Assembly (NCBI GenBank): GCA_001803815.1
Contig: MHEL01000019.1
Span: forward strand, 3,683-11,456
DNA: 7,774 nt
Direction: 5' to 3'
Source of the DNA: Nitrospirae bacterium RBG_19FT_COMBO_42_15
GTDB lineage: Bacteria; Nitrospirota; CAKKRA01; 9FT-COMBO-42-15
In this document: one piece after another, positions 1-5,414 of the stretch
Layout of the letters: every line of letters begins with the position of its first letter
Numbering within the stretch: position 1 is the stretch's first letter
The notes under the pieces: generated by a model
Seen by the model: only the letters and a program-made list of their open reading frames with translations
Told to the model about the DNA's origin: nothing
The model's database searches: none
Made by a program: the position numbers and the translations under genes

Positions 1-876
1 TGCAGCAACAGCAAGGGCAACTGCAAATAATACCATCTTAACTATAAATGGGATCGTAATCGTCCCTACCCACGCCTCCTTTGCTATGCTGTAGCCGGCA
101 ACTATAAAGCATATGCCGAGGGCTATTATCCCAAGCCATTTGCCAATCTCTTCTGTCCTTTTTTCAAGAGGCGTCTGCTCTGTCTCAACTGCTGTAACCT
201 CTTTAGCAATCTTGCCGAACTCTGTATCCATCCCTGTTGATGTTATAACAACCTTTCCCCTCCCATAGGTAACTGTGGTGCCTGTTAAGACCATATTCTT
301 TCTGTCGCCAACGCTTATCCCCTCAGGCAGTGTATCCATTATCTTTCCTACAGGCATGGACTCTCCTGTAAGCGGCGCCTCATCGCACCGCAATGAATAA
401 TTTTCAACAAGCCTGCCGTCTGCTGGTATCTTATCGCCTGCCTCAAGGAGCAGGATGTCTCCGGGCACAAGCTCTTTTGACGAAACCTCTTCCTCCTTGC
501 CTCCCCTTAAGGCTGTTATGGTAGGAGAGAGCATCTTTTTTAATGCCTCAAGCGCCTTTTCAGCGCGAAACTCCTGTACAAATCCGAGGACAGCGCAGAA
601 AACCACTATGACTAATATAAGAATTGCATCAAGTATCTCGCCAACAGCCGCAGATAAAACAGTAGCGCCGAGAAGGATGATAATCAGGATATTTTTGAAT
701 TGATTGATAAAAAGTGTGAATGTGGATATGCCTTCTTCCTTTTGCAGCTCATTGTACCCGTATTTCTCAATCCTTTTTTTTACCTCTTCCTCTGTTAAAC
801 CGCGATGGCTGTCAGTATCAAGCTCTTTTAAGGCCTTTGCTGCATCCATCGCATGCCAAACCGCATTCCCTCCCAT
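1..876 (-). CDS. P-type cation-transporting ATPase, P2A (Ca2+-ATPase-like), N-terminal part; 3' end outside window
   Basis: Reading the minus strand from ATG at 876 gives 292 codons open to the window edge, so this is the N-terminal third of a roughly 900-residue ion pump. Residues 5-50 form a cation-ATPase N-terminal domain (the GLTEEEV...RYG-like stretch reads GLTEEEVKKRIEKYG). TM1-TM2 lie at about 61-101. The actuator domain follows with VPGD (137-140), GDKIPADGR and the dephosphorylation motif LTGES at about 169-173, preceded by the P2-type sequence CDEAPLTGES. Hydrophobic segments near 253-275 and 280-292 are TM3 and the start of TM4. The window stops just before the expected PEGLP ion-binding motif and the DKTGT phosphorylation site, so the ion (Ca2+, Mn2+ or other) cannot be assigned. 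The start is supported by GGAGG at 887-883. A terminator separates it from the upstream rhodanese gene, so it probably has its own transcription start. No frame damage is seen. Confidence 0.93.
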   Translation of the reverse strand, partial: MGGNAVWHAMDAAKALKELDTDSHRGLTEEEVKKRIEKYGYNELQKEEGISTFTLFINQFKNILIIILLGATVLSAAVGEILDAILILVIVVFCAVLGFVQEFRAEKALEALKKMLSPTITALRGGKEEEVSSKELVPGDILLLEAGDKIPADGRLVENYSLRCDEAPLTGESMPVGKIMDTLPEGISVGDRKNMVLTGTTVTYGRGKVVITSTGMDTEFGKIAKEVTAVETEQTPLEKRTEEIGKWLGIIALGICFIVAGYSIAKEAWVGTITIPFIVKMVLFAVALAVAA

Positions 877-930
877 AAATTAAACCTCCAAATACTATCA
901 TTAGCAAAGATTATTATCTGTTGATAAAAG

Positions 931-967
931 AAGACCCCACAAGCCGCCATAGCAGCTGTGGGGTCTT
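931..967 (-). terminator. Rho-independent terminator after the rhodanese gene
   Basis: Perfect 11-bp inverted repeat AAGACCCCACA / TGTGGGGTCTT (931-941 with 957-967) with a 15-nt loop, starting 22 nt beyond the rhodanese stop codon. On the minus strand the hairpin is followed by CTTTTATC. On the plus strand it is followed by GATTTTTTAG, so it could stop transcription in both directions. It closes the exporter-rhodanese unit and insulates the ATPase gene. Confidence 0.82.
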
Positions 968-989
968 GATTTTTTAGAACCCTATCAGA

Positions 990-1517
990 TTATTTTTTCC
1001 AGCTTCCTGCTTCTTTCCCCGCTGCTGTATCATAGCCCTTCTTTATCCAACCGGGAATACCATCACGCAGCCAATATACATTTTTATATCCTGCATCCAA
1101 AAGCAACGCTGACGCTGCTGGAGACTTCCAGCACTTAATCCCGTTACAATAGTTGACGATTGTATCGTCCTTTTTGACCCCTGCTGCCTCAGCCACCTTT
1201 GGTCCAGTCTTAAGCAACTCATCAGTACCAACCCACTTCGCACCCGGGATATGCTCCGCCTCGTATTCTTTATCTTTGCGGTTGTCGAGGATTACAACAG
1301 CCTTCCCCTCATCCATCCACTTCTTCAGCTCTTCAGTTGTGATATTTTTCACCCCTGCCATTGTTGCCGGCATTTCTACCTTTTGGCCGGCGAGGTTTTT
1401 CATCTCATCAGCCGTCTTCAATGCCTTAGCGGAAAACTGCTCGGCGAAAGCCGACCCTGCCATCACAAAAAGCACTGTTAGAATCACGGCAAAACCCATT
1501 TTTATTGTAGCTATCAT
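990..1517 (-). CDS. Periplasmic rhodanese-like sulfurtransferase
   Basis: A 175-residue secreted single-domain rhodanese. Residues 1-25 form a Sec signal peptide ending in SAFA. The mature part has the family landmarks: ITTEELKKWMDEGK (59-72), the substrate-loop region VVILDNR (74-80), the EAEHIPGA motif (86-93), and the active-site segment VNYCNGIKCWKS (121-132) with the expected catalytic Cys at C124. It ends with YWLRDGIPGW (148-157). Rhodaneses move sulfane sulfur onto or from an active-site Cys. The export signal places this one in the periplasm, where thiosulfate, polysulfide or SoxY-bound persulfide could be partners (inference). A second Cys (C129) sits five residues after the catalytic one. 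AAAGGAGGTAG lies just upstream of the ATG at 1517. The gene follows the putative sulfate exporter by 39 nt, so they are probably co-transcribed, and a terminator follows. Rhodanese fold is near certain; substrate is unknown. Confidence 0.93.
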   Translation of the reverse strand: MIATIKMGFAVILTVLFVMAGSAFAEQFSAKALKTADEMKNLAGQKVEMPATMAGVKNITTEELKKWMDEGKAVVILDNRKDKEYEAEHIPGAKWVGTDELLKTGPKVAEAAGVKKDDTIVNYCNGIKCWKSPAASALLLDAGYKNVYWLRDGIPGWIKKGYDTAAGKEAGSWKK

Positions 1518-1556
1518 TTTTATCTACCTCCTTTAATGAATAAAGTTTTTTTTAGT

Positions 1557-3089
1557 TTACCTTATATTAGGCACAGCAAATAAAATCCCGCCGAATAATA
1601 GATAGGCAAGGATCAAAGTCCAGACAACATTTAGCGCCTGCGCAATAATAAATGCCGCTGCCGGCCTGCCGCCCTCCATGCTTGCAAGCTCTGTAAACTT
1701 CGTCTCAAGACCTATGCAAACAAATGCAAGGGCAAACCACCATTTCGTGAGCCCGCTTAAAACTGATTTTGTTGATGAAACTGTGTCTATATGGAGAATG
1801 AAGGAGAATAAAATAGAAGCAATGATAAACCCAAGGACAAACTTAGGAAAACGCTCCCAGATGATTCTTGCGCTCGGCTTTTCCCCTGTAGTAGCGCCTT
1901 TCTTTATGGTCCAAACTATAGAAAGCACAAAGGCTGCCACTCCTATAAGGACATTCTGTGAGAACTTGACGATAACGCCTGCCTTCATCGCTGCTTCGCT
2001 GATTAATGCGCCTGCAGCAACAACAGAGCCGCTCGTGTCAAGGGTCCCGCCTATCCATGCCCCTCCCACAAGATCAGGGATGCCCAAGCTCTTTACGAGC
2101 CATGGCATTATAACCATCATGGGAACTGCGACAATAAGAACAAGGGATGTTACATAAGAGAGTTTCTTTTTATCCCCTTCAACTGCGCCGCATGCAGCAA
2201 TAGCCGCAGACACGCCGCAGATGGAAACAGCAGTAGACAGCATCGCCGCAAAATCTTCATCAACCTTAAGCTTCCTTGCAATCCAGAAGCAGGCATACCA
2301 TACAACAGAAACAACGAGAATCCCCTGAACAATTCCGAGGGCGCCGCCTTGAAGTATCTCAAAGAACAGGATTGCTGATCCGAGGATGACAAGCCCTGTC
2401 TTGATGTAGTATTCTGTTTGAACAGCAGGTTTGAGCCATTCAGGTACACCCACGGTATTGCTGATCAAAATGCCAAGAACCAGTGCGTAGACTACATACT
2501 CAACTCCCCAGTCTAATGCAAGGGCATTCCCTGCAATAAAATTTGAGACCCATGCAAGAAAGAAAATAATCGGAAAACCAATAATGAACTTGCCGACCTG
2601 GCCTTTAAGCAGAATCATGCCTATTGCTGCGAGTATGAGATAAGCAATGCCAAGCTTAACAGCCTTGCCGGTATTCTCTCCAGAGAAGACCTTCCCCGGA
2701 ATACTTGTCGCACGCCCAGCGATTTCCTTGCCTAACGCTCCGGGAAGATCCCCGAGACGCGCTACTTTTTCGGCTGCAGCTCCAATACCTTTTCTGTCGC
2801 CTTTAGCAAGGGCTTCTTTCAGGTCCCCAAGCCTTTTAACTGTTCCTGCATCATCCTTAGCCTGAGCTTCTTTAATGATTGAATCAGCGGCTTTATTCCA
2901 GCCGTCTATTCTTGAGGCAATCTGCCCATCTGTGGTCCACTTAAATGAAGGGCTTATACTTTTGGTATCAAACTTAAATTGACTGGTTGATAAAAGGATC
3001 AGTGCAATAATAAGGAATCCCAGCCAGACGGCTATCCAATCCTCTTTTGTATATAAATCTGACCAACCGCTTACTTTTTTCTTAGCCAT
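1557..3089 (-). CDS. YeiH/UPF0324-family membrane protein, putative sulfate exporter, with long N-terminal insertion
   Basis: A 510-residue multi-pass inner-membrane protein of the conserved-hypothetical 698 family (PF03601), usually named putative sulfate exporter although the substrate is poorly established. Visible family signatures are WGVEYVVYALVLGILISN (194-211), the STAVSICGVSAAIA segment (285-298), and GAWIGGTLDTSGSVVAAG (343-360), followed by further TM helices to the C-terminus. Typical members are about 320-350 residues. The excess here is N-terminal: TM1 at about 17-36, then roughly 100 polar helical residues (about 40-142) before the next membrane helix at 143-160. That insertion holds an internal repeat, VKRLGDLKEALAKG (84-97) and VARLGDLPGALGKE (109-122). 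AAGGGAGGTAG precedes the ATG at 3089. A sigma70-type promoter lies about 218 nt upstream. The rhodanese gene follows 39 nt downstream, and soxYZ lies upstream on the same strand, which supports a role in sulfur-anion handling. Confidence 0.9.
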   Translation of the reverse strand: MAKKKVSGWSDLYTKEDWIAVWLGFLIIALILLSTSQFKFDTKSISPSFKWTTDGQIASRIDGWNKAADSIIKEAQAKDDAGTVKRLGDLKEALAKGDRKGIGAAAEKVARLGDLPGALGKEIAGRATSIPGKVFSGENTGKAVKLGIAYLILAAIGMILLKGQVGKFIIGFPIIFFLAWVSNFIAGNALALDWGVEYVVYALVLGILISNTVGVPEWLKPAVQTEYYIKTGLVILGSAILFFEILQGGALGIVQGILVVSVVWYACFWIARKLKVDEDFAAMLSTAVSICGVSAAIAACGAVEGDKKKLSYVTSLVLIVAVPMMVIMPWLVKSLGIPDLVGGAWIGGTLDTSGSVVAAGALISEAAMKAGVIVKFSQNVLIGVAAFVLSIVWTIKKGATTGEKPSARIIWERFPKFVLGFIIASILFSFILHIDTVSSTKSVLSGLTKWWFALAFVCIGLETKFTELASMEGGRPAAAFIIAQALNVVWTLILAYLLFGGILFAVPNIR

Positions 3090-3620
3090 ACTCTACCTCC
3101 CTTTTTAACTTAAGATAGATACTTGATTAATCCTTACTCCCAAAAACATCCCTAAAAACTATGAATTATTAATAGATTAAAGCATCCCCCCCTTCATTAA
3201 GAAAGAATAAAGGTCTATCGGGATTATTTGTAGAACTTTTCCACATCACCCCCTTAGAATTGAAATTTTCAGAAGATATTTGATAAGTTTTTTTTGAGTA
3301 TTTTAAACACCCTTTTATATTCCTTTTCAGTATCCTTGTCAAGTGAAAAGAAATATATAAGTAATTGTAATATCAATATAAATTTATATTATCAGATAGC
3401 ATGTTACAGCCCTTTTGCCATCTATCCTCTATTGCATCCTGCTGCCTGCTCATTATTGCTTTAGCATAAAAATATAAATGCATCTTAAATTATTATTGTG
3501 ATGGTATAAACCTAAATATTTCAATGAGTTGAATTCAAGATGGAGAGGTAATTTATTGCAGTTATTCTTAAACAAAAATGTAGGGCATTAATAAAGAATA
3601 AAAAAACTGAGGTAGGATTG
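3090..3620. other. 531-bp AT-rich intergenic region between soxZ and the exporter gene
   Basis: No convincing protein or RNA gene is seen. Besides the promoter at 3342-3314 the stretch holds a perfect 16-bp palindrome AATATAAATTTATATT at 3375-3390, about 33 nt upstream of the -35, which could be an operator. It also has a 10-bp palindrome TTGAATTCAA at 3529-3538. In the leader there are two near-identical 12-mers, AAGGGGGTGATG (minus, 3255-3244) and AAGGGGGGGATG (minus, 3194-3183), and a 25-codon ORF (3246-3169). A weak hairpin in the leader (AAAGTTCTA pairing with TAGACCTTT with one mismatch) overlaps that ORF. Confidence 0.5.
3314..3342 (-). promoter_or_regulatory. Sigma70-type promoter for the exporter-rhodanese unit
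   Basis: On the minus strand TTGACA (3342-3337) is separated by exactly 17 nt from TATAAA (3319-3314). This is a perfect -35 and a five-of-six -10 at ideal spacing. The predicted start is near 3307, giving a leader of about 218 nt before the ATG at 3089. It is the best promoter-like sequence in the window, but AT-rich DNA raises the chance of coincidence for the -10. Confidence 0.65.
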
Positions 3621-3626
3621 TCAGCT
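3595..3626 (-). terminator. Weak candidate intrinsic terminator overlapping the soxZ stop codon
   Basis: On the minus strand AGCTGA (3626-3621) can pair with TCAGTT (3610-3605), including one G-U pair, over a 10-nt loop, and is followed by TTTTTATTCTTTAT. The short stem makes this a weak candidate. An overlapping perfect palindrome GTCAGCTGAC (3620-3629) contains the stop codon. Confidence 0.3.
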
Positions 3627-3959
3627 GACCTTTATATCTACTGTCTCCTCAAATTTATTGCCTTCTGAACAGGTCAAAACAACTTTTAGCTGTGCAGATT
3701 TTACCGCCTTAATCTTAAAGCCTATCAACGGATTCTCGCTAAGGCCCGGCGACAGGTCAAAATCATTAATCTGCTCTCCGCCGTAATACACATACATCTT
3801 CTCAAGCGTATGCTTAGGAATGGTCTTTTTTGTCTCCCTGTCCTTGCGGAGGCCTGACTCCATCGGGTGGTCAATCTTTACCTTTATCTCAACGATGCTG
3901 CCCTTCTTGATATCCGAGGGAATCCTCATCTTCGGTTTTTGCGTTTCTACCATTGCCAT
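3621..3959 (-). CDS. soxZ: Thiosulfate-oxidation carrier subunit SoxZ
   Basis: A 112-residue protein matching SoxZ in length and pattern. SoxZ is the partner of SoxY; the SoxYZ heterodimer carries sulfur intermediates through the periplasmic Sox cycle. SoxZ has no signal of its own and is normally exported together with Tat-targeted SoxY. Recognisable features are PKMRIPSDIKKGSIVEIKVKI (near 9-29, an Ig-like first strand pair), the hallmark DHPMESGLRKD at 30-40, VYYGGEQINDFDLSPGLSENP (57-77), and a final strand ending TVDIKVS. No N-terminal signal peptide is visible, as expected. A cysteine at C97 is unusual and falls where SoxY here has its extra Cys (C138). The ATG at 3959 has GGAGGGAG ending 5 nt upstream. 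The gene starts 48 nt after soxY, so the two are surely one unit. Confidence 0.93.
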   Translation of the reverse strand: MAMVETQKPKMRIPSDIKKGSIVEIKVKIDHPMESGLRKDRETKKTIPKHTLEKMYVYYGGEQINDFDLSPGLSENPLIGFKIKAVKSAQLKVVLTCSEGNKFEETVDIKVS

Positions 3960-4007
3960 ATAATCTCCCTCCTCCTGAGAATTAGGATTTAGAAATTAGA
4001 ATTTCCC

Positions 4008-4481
4008 TTAGCACCCTCCAACAGTAACCTTAATGTCAGCGCTGCCTTCCCACTTTCCATGTTTATTGCATTCCACTATAGCCCGCACCTTTGTGCTCTC
4101 AGCGAGTTTTATTCTTGTAGAGATATATGCCTCGCCGTTTGCAGGCGTAAACCTGTAAAGACCCTTGCTCGGTATTGCGCTTAAATCATCTAAAATGTAT
4201 ATGCTCTTTATATAATGGTCAGGCTCCATGGGGTGGTTTACAGAAACTATTATTGGGACTAAACTGCCGTCTTCAGCTATTATTGGAATATCCACTTTTG
4301 GGATATGTATTGCCTCTTCAGGGGTAAGGTTTTTCGGATCAACTGCCTTTTTTCCAGACTCTGCAGCAGCCAATACGCTCTTAGGCATAAGTATATCAGG
4401 TATGATTGAACTGATTAGTCCAATTAATGCAGCGGCCCTTAGAAATGCCCTTCTTGAGAGACCCTCTTTGATAATATTCAT
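4008..4481 (-). CDS. soxY: SoxY-like sulfur carrier with Tat signal and superoxide-reductase-type ligand set
   Basis: A 157-residue Tat-exported protein. SoxY holds sulfur intermediates on a C-terminal Cys for thiosulfate/sulfide oxidation, together with SoxZ. Residues 9-15 are the twin-arginine motif SRRAFLR, followed by a hydrophobic stretch and likely cleavage after VLA or AAA near 36-40. The Ig-like SoxY domain spans about 55-154 and the protein ends VTVGGC, with C157 the carrier cysteine. The usual final GG of the GGCGG arm is missing. Unlike standard SoxY it contains NHPMEPDHYI (82-91) and CNKHGKW (138-144), plus an upstream His (H59, in AIHIPKV). These are the positions and spacings of the five iron ligands of superoxide reductase. 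Start choice: the Shine-Dalgarno AAGGGAG (4494-4488) directly abuts an ATG at 4487 but sits 6 nt before the ATG at 4481, so 4481 is preferred; using 4487 adds only two residues. soxZ follows after 48 nt. Confidence 0.88.
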   Translation of the reverse strand: MNIIKEGLSRRAFLRAAALIGLISSIIPDILMPKSVLAAAESGKKAVDPKNLTPEEAIHIPKVDIPIIAEDGSLVPIIVSVNHPMEPDHYIKSIYILDDLSAIPSKGLYRFTPANGEAYISTRIKLAESTKVRAIVECNKHGKWEGSADIKVTVGGC

Positions 4482-4505
4482 ATTCATCTCCCTTCTTTAA
4501 GTAGG

Positions 4506-4523
4506 GGCGAAAAATCTTTCGCC
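4506..4523 (-). repeat. Perfect hairpin in the soxY leader, possibly a palindromic repeat remnant
   Basis: GGCGAAA-GATT-TTTCGCC on the minus strand: a perfect 7-bp stem with a 4-nt loop, lying 11 nt before the soxY ribosome binding site. The plus-strand flank GTAGGGGCGA resembles the edge of palindromic intergenic repeats common in environmental bacteria, but the other flank is degraded. No U-run follows, so it is not a classical terminator. It might affect mRNA stability or ribosome access. Confidence 0.45.
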
Positions 4524-4533
4524 TATGCAGGTT

Positions 4534-4567
4534 CAGGCTTGTAAATGGTTTTGGACAGGTTGTAAAT
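4534..4567 (-). promoter_or_regulatory. Two direct repeats 21 bp apart in the soxY leader, candidate operator
   Basis: ATTTACAA occurs on the minus strand at 4567-4560 and again at 4546-4539, each followed by CCTG or GCCTG. The 21-bp period equals two helical turns, so a dimeric regulator could bind both on one DNA face. They fall just downstream of the candidate soxY promoter start (near 4578), a position suited to a repressor. No regulator gene is in the window. Confidence 0.35.
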
Positions 4568-4584
4568 CTGCTTTTGATAGAATA

Positions 4585-4613
4585 AGTTTAACAAAGAAAG
4601 CCTTAAAATGCAA
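4585..4613 (-). promoter_or_regulatory. Candidate extended -10 promoter for soxYZ
   Basis: On the minus strand TTGCAT (4613-4608), 17 nt, then TAAACT (4590-4585), the latter preceded by TGT so that it reads as an extended -10. The -35 matches only half of consensus. It lies in the 153-nt gap between the adaptor gene and soxY, the only sizeable gap upstream of soxYZ. Confidence 0.35.
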
Positions 4614-4634
4614 ACCAAAAAAATAAATATCCCT

Positions 4635-5414
4635 TCATGGCAGGGTTGCTACAGCCTTCTGGCCGGGGCGTATTATAGCAGAAGGGCCGATGCTGAATCT
4701 GATATCCACCTCGTATAGAGACCCTCCTTCACTAACGCCAACCGGCTCCATTCCAATACGGCTGATTACACCTTTATATTCCTTGCCAGAGACCTTTACA
4801 GAAGCCTTCTGCCCAAGCGACAGGGCTGCTAATCCTTTGTCAGGGATTTTGATTCTCGCCACCATATAGCCTGACTCTGCAAGTGTAAACATAGGGGCAG
4901 GCTGCATAGCTGATATAATGGTCTGGCCAATCTCAATAGTTCTATTCAGTATTATTCCGTCAAAAGGCGCCTTGACAACACTATATTCTAAATCAAGCTC
5001 TGCCTTTGTCAGGACAGCCTGAGCTGCCTTATATTCAGCATCGCTTGTTAAAGATCCAATCCTTGCAAGCTCCAGCTCGTGGTCAGCAAGGAGCTCCCGT
5101 TCATGCATCTCCTTTGCCCTTTTTAATTCCCCTTCTGCCTCGCGATGCTTCACCTCAAGCCTTTTAACCCCTGCCTTTGCCTTTTCCACCTCCGCCTTAA
5201 AAGGACGCTCATCCAGCTTCATCAGAGGCTGCCCTTTGCGCACATGATCGCCTATATTTACAAGCGCCTCTGTTACAATACCTGATACCGGAGTGCTAAG
5301 CTCAACCTTGCGGGACCATTGCAGGGCGGCATCTATGTCCTTAGCCCATAATGCAGCAGGCAGTATAAATAAAAATATAAAACAGAGTATCACTGAATCT
5401 GCTCTTTTATTCAT
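4635..5414 (-). CDS. Periplasmic membrane-fusion (HlyD/RND-type) efflux adaptor
   Basis: A 259-residue adaptor linking an inner-membrane transporter to a TolC-type duct. Residues 1-24 are a signal peptide ending ALWA. VELSTPVSGIVTEALVNIGD (37-56) and RKGQPLMKLD (59-68) form the first half of the lipoyl-like domain. A charged alpha-helical hairpin follows (about 70-143; EKAKAGVKRLEVKHREAEG and onward). The second lipoyl half is VVKAPFDGIILNRTIEIGQ (146-164), and beta-barrel strands run to the C-terminal RPGQKAVATLP. It is short for the family, with little or no membrane-proximal domain. The frame is open further upstream to 5540, but the start at 5414 is preferred: it has GGAGGAAAGG just before it, gives a clean signal peptide, and overlaps the tolC-like stop by 8 nt, a typical coupling arrangement. 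No inner-membrane pump gene is in the window. Confidence 0.88.
   Translation of the reverse strand: MNKRADSVILCFIFLFILPAALWAKDIDAALQWSRKVELSTPVSGIVTEALVNIGDHVRKGQPLMKLDERPFKAEVEKAKAGVKRLEVKHREAEGELKRAKEMHERELLADHELELARIGSLTSDAEYKAAQAVLTKAELDLEYSVVKAPFDGIILNRTIEIGQTIISAMQPAPMFTLAESGYMVARIKIPDKGLAALSLGQKASVKVSGKEYKGVISRIGMEPVGVSEGGSLYEVDIRFSIGPSAIIRPGQKAVATLP

Noticed and set aside
877..930. Dedicated promoter for the ATPase gene (TTGTGG, 18 nt, GATAAT on the minus strand)
   Set aside because: The -35 matches poorly and lies inside the terminator stem; the GATAAT alone is not enough evidence in AT-rich DNA.
1678..2157. Plus-strand ORFs such as 1678-2157, 6744-7217 and 7063-7461
   Set aside because: They lie antisense to well-supported genes, lack ribosome binding sites and recognisable domains, and have the composition of shadow frames.
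3496..3512. CRP/FNR-like site at TTGTGATGGTATAAACC
   Set aside because: Only the left half resembles a TGTGA half-site; there is no matching right half.
4625..4650. Terminator after the adaptor gene (CCCT/AGGG stem followed by a T-rich run)
   Set aside because: Only a 4-bp stem overlapping the stop codon. The T-run begins several bases later; too weak to annotate, though partial termination is possible.
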